A DNA stretch of 64,000 bases. Source: Antilocapra americana (Eukaryota > Chordata > Mammalia > Artiodactyla > Antilocapridae). Positions 33,754 through 43,461 of the stretch are shown here, piece after piece. Position 1 is the stretch's first letter. Every line of letters begins with the position of its first letter. Made by a program: the position numbers and the translations under genes. The notes beneath the pieces were generated by a model. The model was not told the DNA's origin. It did not search any database and was given only the letters and a program-made list of their open reading frames with translations. The stretch covers positions 2,666,911-2,730,910 of the forward strand of contig ML664152.1 of NCBI GenBank assembly GCA_007570785.1, in the 5' to 3' direction.

Positions 33754-33850
33754 ATGTGACAAAAGTGAGGCACAGAGCGGCTGAGTAACTTGCCCAAGGT
33801 CATATAGCTGGTAGTGTTGAATCCAGGACCCTTGGCTGGAGAGCTTGTTT

Positions 33851-36800
33851 GCTCAACCCCTGGTGGATAATTTGAATGAAAGGAGAAGGGACAAAACCTC
33901 CACCCCTTGACAGAAAAACGTCGTCTAGTTAGAGCTGGCCGGCCACTCGCTGATCACAGAGACTTCAGGCAGAGAAGCAGAGAGGTCAGGAATAGAAGCC
34001 CCACCGCTGAGGGGTGGGCCTGGATGTCTCGACGGCCCTGTCAGCCCCACAGCTCCTGGTCCGCAAGCAGGGTGCCTGCGGAGATAGAGTGCGGACCTGT
34101 CACTCCTGTCTCTCCGGGCTCAGGTCTCTGCTCCCTCCGCAGCCCCTCCCCTGTTCCAGGACCCTTGTTTTACAGCTGGGCGTGTTTGACCTCTGGGGAA
34201 CGCAGGGTCCGAGTGCTTGTGAGGGTGTAAAACACTGGAAGCCTCCTGTGCTGTCAATGCCCAGAAGCCCCAACAAAGAGCATCTCTACCCGCCTGGGCT
34301 GTCTGCAGAGGCAGATCCCTGGGACTCCAGCAGCCCCTAGGCGTGGATGCCTGTCACTGCTTCACTGTGGGCGCCAACCCAGCCAGGGCCACGTCGACAC
34401 CAGCCTAGAGTCCAGCCATCTCTCAGCAAGCCTTGCGGTCCTTTGTTCTACAGCCTGTGTGTGGCGGGGGGTGGCCTTCATGAAGATTAGGTCTGGAGTG
34501 TAAGACCCCCTTTGGCCCAGCTGCCTGCACTCACCAAATGCCTGTGTGTCTGCTGGCTCCCCTAGACCAGGAAACACAGAGCCTGCCCACGAGGTAGGAC
34601 TCCTGCCCCCAGGGCAGGTACCCTCATCCCACACTCTTGAGCCCTGTGGGCCCCTGGGCACCCTGGAGGGTCTCTGCCCGGTGGCTGCCACCCCAGCACG
34701 TGAGGCTTTGCCCTACTCTGTGGCTGGTGCTCACTCACCAAGTGCCTGTGGAGCCACTGCTCACAGCTGGGCTGGAGTACCCTGCCAGTGCCAGGCCAGC
34801 CAGTGGCACCCTGACCACCTTCCTCGCTAGGCCTATTCCCCAGGACACTGGACCAGGGTCCATGCTTCCAGATACTGGCTGAAGCCCCTATATCCAAGCG
34901 CCTGCCCTCTGCTGCCACTCCCCAGGGTCCCTGTTGCCCTGTCTCTATCAGACACAAGAGCCATGCTGAGCCACCTTTCCTCAAAAGTGACTCTCAGCTC
35001 CCTGGCCCACCCCCAACCTTGGGAACTTGCTGCACTGCCCTGCTTAGCACTGCTGTGGCCCTGCTGTGGCCCTTGGCACCAATAGCCCCTGTAAGGTTCA
35101 GCTCCTCCACGACCTCATGACCTTAAACCTGGGTTGCTCTTGAGATCTGCTTTGGCAACAAGACTACATGAAAAGCATGAAAGGTAACTGTCTCTAAACA
35201 ATGCCGCTGAACTAAAATGTAAAGAGGCTAAAATAAAATTAATGTTATGTGTGTTTTATCACAGTTGGAAATGAATACATTTTTTTAAAAGAAGTGGCTT
35301 TAAGAGGACCTCCACATGGGGCTGGCTATCTTGCTTCTCTTGGCATCTCTGTGGTCTCATCACATGAACGGCTGACCTGTGGGTGCTGAGATGCGTGCAG
35401 CCAAGTCACTCCCATCCCCCCAGGTGACCACCAGCCGACCACCAGTCACAAGGCCATTGACCGTCAGCTGACTTCAGATGCTGGTGAAACTCAGCCAAAA
35501 CTGGCAGAACCACCCAGCTGAGCCTAGACTAACTGCCAACCCACAGAATCATGGGCTAATAAATGGTTAAATAAATCATGAAATTTTGTGGTGGTTTGTT
35601 ACATGGCTTTAGCTAATTGATAACCAGCTTATCACCCTGTTTCTACTAGCTCACACCAGAGAGGTTTCAGCACACCCACCTTCCAAAATCAATGGAGAAG
35701 ATATAACTACTGCTTATATTTCCTTGTTACATTACAACTGTGATGAGCTGATGTATTTCAAAGAGTTTTAAGCATCTGAGTTCCCATGATGTTGATCTAG
35801 AAGGACATGAAAAGCAGTGGTGTTCATTTATCTTAACTCCACCAAGAGGCTGCCTGAATCCTCACTTTGAGGATTGCAATTTGATGGAATATAATGTAAA
35901 ATACACCCAACTGGGCTAGATTTTCAGAACTCAGAGAACTAAATGACCTTAACTCCATTACAGCAGAGTACCAGTGAGAACAACATGGGGAATCGGGGTG
36001 GGATTTCTAGTCTGGTGGCCCCAGACTCCCTGCCAGCCCACACTGCCTCCCCCCCTACCAGCGGGAGATAGAATCCTGCCTGCACAGCCCCCGCTTGGTG
36101 AGATAGATGGAGCACTCCCTCAGTGGTCGTGTGCTGCCTACCCAGCGCTGAGCCAGGGATTGTAAGAGGCAAACTCGACCTGCTTTTTGCCTCACGGAGG
36201 GTGCCATCCCATCCAGGGCACAGGCCCCATCCATCCACATGGGAAGTGTGAAGAAGGGAGCACAGAGGAATGACAGAGCAGGGCAGGGAGAGGTGGACAC
36301 CATCCACAGGGCAGAGAAGGTCCTGTCTTGTTGGGAAGGTGGCCTGTAAGAGGGCCGTGAAGGATGGCTGGAAATAAGCCAGAAACAAAGGATGGCCAAT
36401 GCAGGGCCTCTCCATCACCCCCGTCCTGGCTGTCTGGCCTCCCTTACACATGTACAGTCCCCACCCCGCCATGCACACACACAAGCTGCTCTCACAGTGG
36501 GGACCAGGGACAGCCAAGGAACCAGAGCCCTGGACTCCATCCAGGTGGAAGCCTCCCACCACACTGGTGCTCACAGCGCCAGAAACAGCTGCTGTTCCTG
36601 GAGCTGCTGAGACTGAGCCGGGTCCTGGGAGCCAGGCCAGCCCTGCCCCGCCTGCATCACATCCATCCTCACAAGACTGTGAGGATCGTATCAGTAATCC
36701 CATTTCCTGAGGAAAGCAAGACCAGCAGAGGCTGATAGGCAGGCTCCTGTCCTCACAGCTAAAGAACCAAGTTTGAAGCTTCACGTGGAGTCAACACTCA

Positions 36801-36876
36801 GACGAAGAAGAAAGTAGAGGAAACATTGTCCCCCTGAGTCCAGCCCCTTTGACTGAGAGTTTGGAACGGAACCTGT
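33851..36876. other. Anonymous sequence, no gene seen
   Basis: Three kilobases without a confidently named repeat or exon. GC-moderate to 35 kb, then AT-rich to about 35.95 kb. A 281-codon minus-strand frame at 35939-36784 has no domain and a compositional look (Gly/Ser/Leu/Cys-rich) of translated non-coding DNA, and plus-strand frames of 123 and 103 codons overlap it. Confidence 0.4.
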
Positions 36877-36887
36877 AGCCTCATTTT

Positions 36888-37046
36888 CGTCTTCTGATTT
36901 TTCCTAATATTGGAGGATAATTGTTTTACAATATCGTGATGGTTTATGCCATACATCAACCTGAATCAGTCACAGGTATACATGTGTACCCCACATCCTG
37001 AACCCCCTCCCATCTTCCTGCACCCCACCACTCTAGGTTGTCACAG
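36888..37046 (-). mobile_element. L1 3' UTR arm of an inverted (twin-primed) L1
   Basis: Reverse complement of the ruminant L1 3' UTR: 'ttggaggataattgttttac', 'atgccatacatcaacctgaatcag', 'caccactctaggttgtcacag'. The matching 5' arm, in the opposite orientation, lies at 38829-39126. A short repeat 'agcctcatttt' at 36877-36887 and 39116-39126 may be the target-site duplication. Confidence 0.7.
37035..37046. repeat. BovB target-site duplication, left copy
   Basis: 'aggttgtcacag', identical to 38817-38828. This 12-bp copy is itself part of the host L1 3' UTR. Confidence 0.85.
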
Positions 37047-38163
37047 TTCAGTTCAGCTGCTCAGTTGTGTCCAACTCTTTGTGACCCCATGAATCGCAGC
37101 ACACCAGGGCTCCCCATCCATCACCAACTCCCAGAGTCCACCCAAACCCAAGGGCATCGAGTTGATGATGCCATCCAGCCATCTCATCCTCTGTCATCCC
37201 TTTCTCCTCCTGCCCTCAATCTTTCCCAGCATCTGGGTCTTTTCCAATGAGTCAGCTCTTCGCATGAGGTGGCCAAAGTACTGGAGTTTCAGCTTCAACA
37301 TCAGTCCTTCCAATGAACACCCAGGACTGATCTCCTTTAGGATGGACTGGTTGGATCTCCTTGCAGTCCAAGGGACTCTCAAGAGTCTTCTCCAACACCA
37401 CAGTTCAAAAGCATCAATTCTTTGGAGCTCAGCTTTCTTCACCGTCCAACTCTCGCATCCATACATGACTACTGGAAAAATCATAGCCTTGACTAGATGG
37501 ACCTTTGTTGGCAAAGTAATGTCTCTGCTCTTTAATATGTTATCTAGGTTGGTCATAACTTTCCTTCCAAGGAGTAAGCATCTTTTAATTTCATGGCTGC
37601 AATCACCATCTGCAGTGATTTTGGAGCCCCCCAAAATAAAGTCAGCCACTGTTATCACTGTTTCCCCATCTATCTGCCATGAAGTGATGGGACTGGATGC
37701 CATGATGCTAGTTTTCTGAATATTGAGCCTTTAGCCAACTTTTTCACTCTCCTCTTTCACTTTCATCAAGAGACTCTTTAGTTCTTCTTCACTTTCTGCC
37801 ATAAGGGTGGTGTCATCTGCATATCTGAGGTTATTGATATTTTTCCCAGCAATCTTGATTCCTGCTTGTGCTTCATCCAGCCCAGCATTTCTCATGATGT
37901 ACTCTGCATATTAATTAAATAAGCAGGTGACAATATACAGCCTTGACGTACTCCTTTTCCTATTTGGAACCAGTCTGTTTTTCCATGTCCAGTTCTAACT
38001 GTTGCTTCCTGACCTGCATACAGGTTTCTGAAGAGGCAGGTCAGGTGGTCTGGTACGCCCATCTCTTTCAGAATTTTCTACAGTTTATTGTGATCCACAC
38101 AGTCAAAGGCTTTAGCATAGTCAATAAATCAGAAATAGATATTTTTCTGGAGCTCTCTTGCAA
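37047..38163 (-). pseudogene. BovB 3' arm (reverse transcriptase to 3' end), minus strand
   Basis: Minus-strand BovB from the RT 'NIYF..FIDYAKAFDCVDH' region (near 38150-38090) through the catalytic YADD codons (37823-37812), then 'IMASSPITSWQIDGETVITVADF' and the 'SRDITLPTKVHLVKAMIFPVVMYGCESWTVKKAE' block, which stays open at 37703-37194, to the non-coding 3' end. Upstream parts are broken by stops and frameshifts. Joins head-to-head with the plus-strand arm. Confidence 0.9.
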
Positions 38164-38816
38164 TGGCTGTCTGAGGAGGCCTTACAAATGGCTGTGAAAA
38201 GACAGGAAGCGAAAAGCAAAGGAGAAAAGGAAAGATACACCCAGTTGAATGCAGAATTCCAAAGAATAGCAAGAAGAAATAAGAAAGCCTTCCTCAGCGA
38301 TCAATGCAAAGAAATAAAGGAAAACAATAGAACGGGAAAGACTAGAGATCTCTTCAAGAAAATTAGAGATACCAAGGGAACATTTCATGCAAAGAGGGGT
38401 TCAATAAAGAACAGAAATGGTAAGGACCTAACAGAAGCAGAAGATATGAAGAAGAGGTGGCAAGAATACACACAAGAACTGTACAAAAAAGATATTCATG
38501 ACCCAGATAATCATGATGATGTGATCACTCACCTAGAGCCAGACATCTTGAAATGTGAAGTTAAGTGGGCCTTAGGAAGCATCACTATGAACAAAGCTAG
38601 TGGAGGTGATAGTTGAGCTATTTCAAATCCTGAAAGATGATGCTGTGAAAGTGCTGCACTCAATATGCCAGCAAATATGGAAAACTCAGTAGTGGCCACA
38701 GGACTGGAAAAGGTCAGTTTTCATTCCAATCCCAAAGAAAGGCAATGCCAAAGAATGCTCAAACTACTGCACAACTGCATTCATCTCACACGCTAGTAAA
38801 GTAATGCTTAAAACAA
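38164..38816 (+). pseudogene. BovB 5' arm (inverted), plus strand
   Basis: Plus-strand BovB sequence that normally lies upstream of the other arm: 'ALQMAVKRQEAKSKGEKERYTQLNAEFQRIARR' through 'DNHDDVITHLEPDILKCEVKWALGSITMNKASGGD' stays open to 38616, then shifts frame and continues through the 'FIPIPKKGNAKECSNY' and 'SHASKVMLK' regions to 38813. About 150 bp of BovB between the two arms is missing, by my recollection of the family order. Confidence 0.9.
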
Positions 38817-38828
38817 AGGTTGTCACAG
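38817..38828. repeat. BovB target-site duplication, right copy
   Basis: 'aggttgtcacag', perfect match to 37035-37046. L1 sequence continues directly to its right but in the opposite orientation to the left flank. Confidence 0.85.
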
Positions 38829-39126
38829 GGCCATAATTTAAAAAGATGCATGTACCCCCGTGCTCATTGCAGGACTTTTTACAATAGCTAGGACATGGAA
38901 ACAACCATGATATCCACTGACAGATGAATAGATACAGAAATCGTGGTACGTACATACAATGGAATATTACTCAGCTATAAAAAAGAGCACATTTGAGTGA
39001 GTCCTAATGATGTGAATGAACCTAGAGCTGATTATACAGAGTGAAGTAAATGGGAAAGAGGGAGACAATGTTGTATATTAACATATATATGGAATCTACA
39101 AAGATGGTACTGATGAGCCTCATTTT
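38829..39126 (+). mobile_element. Inverted 5' arm of the L1 carrying the BovB
   Basis: Plus-strand L1 ORF2 C-terminal sequence: 'aaaaagatgcatgtacccc', 'aatagctaggacatggaaac', 'atggaatattactcagc', ending 'ggtactgatgagcctc'. About 200 bp of L1 between this and the minus arm is absent. Confidence 0.7.
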
Positions 39127-39174
39127 AAAAATTATTTATAATTTTATTAAAATTATAAATTTAAAACATATGTT

Positions 39175-39180
39175 ATATAT
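39175..39180. repeat. Provirus target-site duplication, left copy
   Basis: 'atatat', repeated at 40518-40523. Six bp is the usual duplication length for betaretroviruses, but the sequence is low complexity. Confidence 0.6.
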
Positions 39181-39623
39181 TGTCAGGGAACATTTGACAG
39201 GAGGCTTGCTGTGTGCTGTTTTATGATGTCCCTTATCAATCCCTGAATATTCAGAGATGAGTGGAGAGGCATACCTCTCCCAGGGACAAAAGGAATGCAT
39301 ACATACTTAAAGCAAAAGTAACTATTTACGGTCTTCTTCCCTTTCTGTTATGGAAAGTGAGTTTTACAACCCCCCCTCTCTTTGAGATGGATTTTAGCCT
39401 TATGTTTCCTGGATAAATTGTAAGATTTTTGATCTTTATCTTTGCTGAAAAGGCTATCTTGTAAGACAATATATATATGCCCACATTATGCTAAATAAAC
39501 GCCCTTACTCCCATCAGAGTCTTGGTCCCCATGTCTCTATTCATTTCTCTCTTTCTCTCTTACTTTATTTTCTTATCGTCGACTCTGTACCCCCAAGCCC
39601 TGGCCCATTAAAGGGCCATAACA
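39181..39623 (+). repeat. Proviral 5' LTR
   Basis: 443 bp, starting 'tgtcagggaac' and ending 'ggccataaca' (TG...CA). TATA-like 'atatatatat' at about 39469-39478 and poly(A) signal AATAAA at 39494-39499, followed by a T/C-rich U5. The last 36 bp recur at the 3' end of the provirus with four mismatches. Confidence 0.8.
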
Positions 39624-39625
39624 AG

Positions 39626-39643
39626 TGGCGCCCAAACAGGGGC
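39626..39643 (+). other. Retroviral primer-binding site, Lys-tRNA type
   Basis: 'tggcgcccaaacagggg' lies two bases after the LTR. TGGCGCCC complements the 3' end of a lysine tRNA, the usual primer of betaretroviruses and lentiviruses. Confidence 0.8.
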
Positions 39644-39726
39644 TTGGGAAAAAATCGTGGCCGATCCAGGCAGAGTGACACAGAGCTTATTGAAGCTGGT
39701 AAGTACTAAGAGACACGGGCATAGCG

Positions 39727-40119
39727 GTGGGAAAGCCCCATCACTTTTCTACTTTACTTTATCACTTATCTAAAGATTTCTGGCCTTTATGGGCTCTTAT
39801 TAGTGCTGTGATTCTGCCACTTCAAAGTAATCCTGGCCCTCATGACATTCAGCAACAGGCAGAACACTTATTACATGAACGTAAATTAAATGATGAAGCC
39901 TTACAAAAGGCCCAATCAGAACAACATAATATATTTACAAACCCTCCCTCAGTTGTTCCAAGCACTCCTCCTTTGCTAGCAGATGTGAATCCAAAAGTCT
40001 CCCCTTTGCTAAAACCTAATGACTCTGGCAACAACAGGATGCCTTTTGACATTAAAATTAAAGCTATAGATCCTATTCGGGAGAGAGGAACTATTATAAA
40101 TTATTTGAAGGCTTGCTGA
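39727..40119 (+). pseudogene. Degraded endogenous gag, N-terminal part
   Basis: Open for 130 codons from an MG start (the myristoylation-type N-terminus of matrix), 84 nt after the primer site. It then passes into a Pro/Ser/Asn-rich stretch and what may be the capsid region. Far shorter than a normal betaretroviral gag, so matrix and capsid have internal deletions. It ends at a TGA stop (40117-40119) in the same frame as the zinc-knuckle remnant that follows. Confidence 0.65.
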
Positions 40120-40362
40120 AATTTAGGATCAGAAACTCAAAAGATGCAAATGCTAGCTGAAACAATGGTTGCCGCCTTTCAAAAGGGGAATGAAGGATGT
40201 TTTACATGTGGAGATAAAAGCCATTTAAAAAAGGATTGGCTTGTAAAGGCTAACAAAAAACCTCCAAAAATCTGCCCTCACTGCCGTAAAGGAATGCATT
40301 GGGCCAAAGATTGTAAATCTAAATTTGATATTGGAGGAAAACGTATTCTGGGAGACTCCTAG
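40120..40362 (+). pseudogene. Degraded endogenous gag, nucleocapsid remnant
   Basis: Same frame as the gag remnant before it, after one stop. Two CX2CX4HX4C zinc knuckles are visible counting from the ATG at 40144: the first has Cys19, Cys22, His27 but Trp32 in place of the last Cys; the second (Cys44, Cys47, His52, Cys57) is complete. The frame ends at 40362. The broken first knuckle would not hold zinc normally. Confidence 0.8.
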
Positions 40363-40481
40363 CAGGGGACCACACAGGTCCCCGTCAACAAAAACCAGGG
40401 ACAAATTCCATCTTTTCCCTCAAACCCCCAACATCCGGCAGTGCTGCCGTCAATATACCAGCCCTAAATGACTTTCTCCTT
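40363..40481 (+). pseudogene. Trace of endogenous pro (dUTPase start)
   Basis: In a frame other than that of gag, the last 50 bp or so (about 40432-40480) read as a GSAAV-type motif characteristic of the start of the betaretroviral dUTPase/protease region. Sequence then jumps directly into the 3' LTR end. Confidence 0.45.
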
Positions 40482-40517
40482 TACCCCCAAGCCCCATCCC
40501 ATTAAAGGGCTATAACA
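40482..40517 (+). repeat. 3' LTR stub
   Basis: 'tacccccaagccc' and 'cattaaagggctataaca' match the final 36 bp of the 5' LTR (39588-39623) at 32 of 36 positions. It is followed at once by the 'atatat' duplication. Confidence 0.75.
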
Positions 40518-40523
40518 ATATAT

Positions 40524-42075
40524 GATACAATTTTCCCGATCTCAAATACGTAACTCAGTGGTTTTTTAATAAGTCTCCCAAGGAGGGCGACCTTCACTAG
40601 GGAGGTGTGTAACTGTCCCCTCACCCCAGGAGTGTCCTTCTTCCCCACTGTTTATAGAGCATGTTGGTCCCCCTCAGCCACCACCGCCCAGGTAACCTCT
40701 CACTCACTTTCCAGCTCCATAGATTTGCCTATTCCGAACGTTTCATAGAAACTGCAGCCTTCGTTTTGCATCTGAAATCTCAGGCTCAACTGTGAGCTGG
40801 GGACACTTCCATCCTCTTCATTCCTGGGAAGGGGGGATGTCTGCAGGAGAGGACTTGCCCCCACCTGCTGGGCCAACCCCATAGGAATGAAAGAGAGCCG
40901 GGGCTGGCACCTGCTTCCCACGAGGCTCACGTGATCCTCTCGGGCTTCAGGAGCTTGGCCTGAGTCCCACGGCCATCATGGCCTGAGCCAGCCTCCCCTG
41001 GCAGGCAGGGCTCCATGTCTGGATCACACAGCACTCGACCCCTGGAGCCTGGGATCGAGGAGGCCAGGCGCCTTCCCTGAGAAGCACCCACAATGGAGCG
41101 TGGCTCCAGGAGCCACCCACAGACCACAGGGCCACCCTACATCTCACACCACGTGGGCACTGCAGTCAAAACCAGGTTCAAACGTAAAGCTGCTGCTGAC
41201 AAGGAGGGGCGTCATGAGTGCTTTGATCTGCTTGAACTTTATCCACAGATAAGCTCTCATTGGGCTAATCACTTCTCCCCAAGACACAACGAATGTGTTT
41301 TCTGCCACAGAGGAATGGGCAGATAGGGCACGGCCCACGAGGATGGCCGGGCAGCTCAGCTAGAAGTGAGTCTGAGTTAAATGCACCCCTTGGGTCTGCT
41401 TCAGATGACCCACCACAGGACACTTCCCTCCAGAGTGCCGTCCCCTTTCCCCCGTCCACCCTTGCTGCTGTTGCTCCTGCCTGGTCCTGTAATGGTCCTG
41501 GGGCCCCCTATAGCTTCCACTTCAGCAAGTTAGTGTCCACTGCTGCTGGGCTCATCTTCACAAGGTGAAGGCTGGCTCTCTCCATGCACGAAAGCCCTCA
41601 GTGGCCCCTGGCCTGTGGGATCAGCGGTGAGCATGGCCAGCCCAGCCCAGACTGGGGACAAAGGGAAACAGGGACACAGACATACAGAGGGATGACCGTG
41701 CCAGGACACAGAGAGGGGATGGCCATTCATGCAGCCAGGAGAGAGGCTTCAAGGGGACCAACCCTGCAACCCCTGGATCTCACACTTGCAGCCTCCAGAC
41801 TATGAGAGAATAACTGTCTTAGTCCCCAGCCTGTGGTCCTTGGCCAGGCAGCCCGTCTCTCCACCCTCCCTGCCCCCAGCCTGGCATGCAGCCCGCTGCC
41901 CCTCACTGTGGTCCGTGGGCAGTGCCCTCGGCCTGCCCCCTCACTTCTCTGCTGAGCACCCACAGTGGACTGAACACTGAGCAGGGGCCAAGAAGGTAAG
42001 GCCAGACCCCAGTACAGGGTAGATAGAGGGACAGGCCCAGGCCTGCCCTCCTTGATCCTCATTCTGTGACCTAAA
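40524..42075. other. Anonymous sequence, no gene seen
   Basis: GC-moderate DNA with many overlapping frames (to 91 codons), none recognisable. Confidence 0.5.
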
Positions 42076-42078
42076 TGC

Positions 42079-42287
42079 CATGTGCTTAGTCGTTTGGTTG
42101 TGTCTGACTCTGCGATGCTTTGGACTGTAGCCCACCAGGCTCCTGTGTCCATGGGATTACCCAGGCAAGAATACTGGAGTGGGTTGCCATTTCCTTCTCC
42201 AGGGGATCCTCCCGACTCAGGGATCAAACCAGAGTCTCCTGTGTCTCCTGCATTGCAGGTGCACTGTTTATCCACTGACCCATGAGT
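42079..42287 (-). mobile_element. Ruminant tRNA-derived SINE
   Basis: Reverse complement: 'gtgcttagtcgtttggttg', 'ccaggcaagaatactggagtg', 'ttctccaggggatcctcc', 'ctcctgcattgcaggtgcac'. Confidence 0.9.
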
Positions 42288-42845
42288 CAACCCCAAATGC
42301 CCCCAGCAGCTGATCTCAGCCCTTTCTTGTTCATGTTACAGCTCAGGGCTAATGGTCCAGGCTGAAGACTGGGGTGGGGGGGGCGGGGAGGGTTCTTGCC
42401 ATCATTTGCTGGGGTACTGGGTTGATTACCTCTACTTTATACACACTTTTATGTACTTGTTGCAGAGTACTGCAAATTAATAAATTAATAGAGTAAATAA
42501 AACAGCTGAGGGATTGTTTAAAATATTTGAGGACTATTTTCAAGCAATCTTCTCATAGAAATTTAAATGCTAAATAAATAATTATGATCTATTTACTAAG
42601 ATAATCAACACTATTATACTCGTCTGAGCTTCTCTTGGCATCTGGAAAAAGAACATGGCACTCTCCAGCTACCCGCCCAAGGGGTGAGCTGGCCTCAAAC
42701 TCAGACAGTCTTCTTCCTGCCTCTCCCAGCTACGTCTGCCCTCTGTCCTCTCTTCCCTCCTGGCTCCAGGGAGAACTAACTTGCACCACCTCTGAAATGT
42801 GCTCCCAAGAGCTTGAACAACCTGCTTCTGCCCTGTCTGGACAGG
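42288..42845. other. Anonymous sequence, no gene seen
   Basis: Contains a short G-rich run near 42374-42390 and an AT-rich block to 42.6 kb. Nothing supported. Confidence 0.5.
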
Positions 42846-43050
42846 TTTCTTGGGTTTGCATCCTGACTTGGTAACTTACAGCTGTGTGACCTTAGGCGGG
42901 TTTCTTAAACTCTCTGTGCCTTAGTGTTCTCATTTCAGGTGGGGATGATAAAAGTGCCAGCCTTGTAGGAACGTTGTGAAGATGAGAAGCCACCAAGCAA
43001 TAGGGCCTTGCACAGTGCCTGGCACAGGGGAAGCGCTGCACAAAATTAGC
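42846..43050 (+). repeat. MIR element
   Basis: Well-preserved core: 'cttacagctgtgtgaccttagg', 'cttaaactctctgtgcctta', 'ctcatttcaggtggggatgat', and the right arm 'cacagtgcctggcacagg'. Confidence 0.85.
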
Positions 43051-43133
43051 TGTGTGGATCAGGCTCTGAGGGGGCTGATGACCTTATCTGCCCTTCCCAC
43101 CTCCGTTCATTATGGAAAATCATGGGTCATTTT

Positions 43134-43461
43134 AAAAATATTTGTTTATTTATTTATTTTTGGGCGCACTGGGCCCTTGTTGCTATATGGGCTTTTCTCT
43201 AGCTGTGACAAGTGAGGGGCAACTCTTTAGTTGTGGTGCTTGGGCTTCTCCTTGCAGTGGCTTCTCTCACCGTGGAGCACAGACTCTAGGCACATGGGCA
43301 TCAGTAGTTGAGGCTTGCAGGCTCTAGAGCATGGTTTTAGAAGTTGTGGTGCACCGCCCTGGTTGCTCCGCAGCACGTGGGACTGTCCCAGATCAGGGAT
43401 CAAACCCATGTCCCCTGCATTGGCAGACGATTCTTAACCCCTGAGCCACAAAGGAACCCCC
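43134..43461 (-). mobile_element. Long CHR-group SINE
   Basis: Reverse complement with T-rich tail 'tttatttatttatttttggg', body 'agttgtggtgcttgggcttc' and 'ggttgctccgcagcacgtgg', and tRNA head 'gatcaaacccatgtcccctg', 'cctgagccacaaaggaacc'. Confidence 0.8.

Larger units (their letters stand above)
31585..33850 (+). repeat. MIR element split by the SNX16 retrocopy
   Basis: The left part (about 31585-31641) ends in 'gagacagggactgtcatcg...tgttttc'. The right part (33754-33850) continues 'atgtgacaaaagtgaggcac', 'ctgagtaacttgcccaagg', 'tcatatagctgg', which is the core and right arm of a MIR. Removing 31642-33753 leaves one continuous MIR, which independently confirms the retrocopy boundaries. Confidence 0.8.
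39181..40517 (+). mobile_element. Collapsed betaretrovirus-like endogenous provirus
   Basis: Runs in order: 5' LTR (39181-39623), primer-binding site (39626-39643), shortened gag (39727-40362), a trace of pro (about 40430-40481), and the last 36 bp of a 3' LTR (40482-40517), flanked by 'atatat' on both sides. pol, env and nearly all of the 3' LTR are deleted, gag is shortened and stopped, and one zinc knuckle has lost a ligand. It cannot encode a virus. The class II (ERVK/betaretrovirus) call rests on the Lys-type primer site, two zinc knuckles, a dUTPase-like pro start and the 6-bp duplication. Confidence 0.8.

Noticed and set aside
35939..36784. 281-codon minus-strand frame
   Set aside because: No domain, transmembrane plan or conserved motif that I can see, and plus-strand frames overlap it. 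Worth a conservation check but not supportable as a gene.
37162..37719. 185-codon plus-strand frame
   Set aside because: Antisense shadow of the BovB reverse-transcriptase arm, which is on the minus strand.
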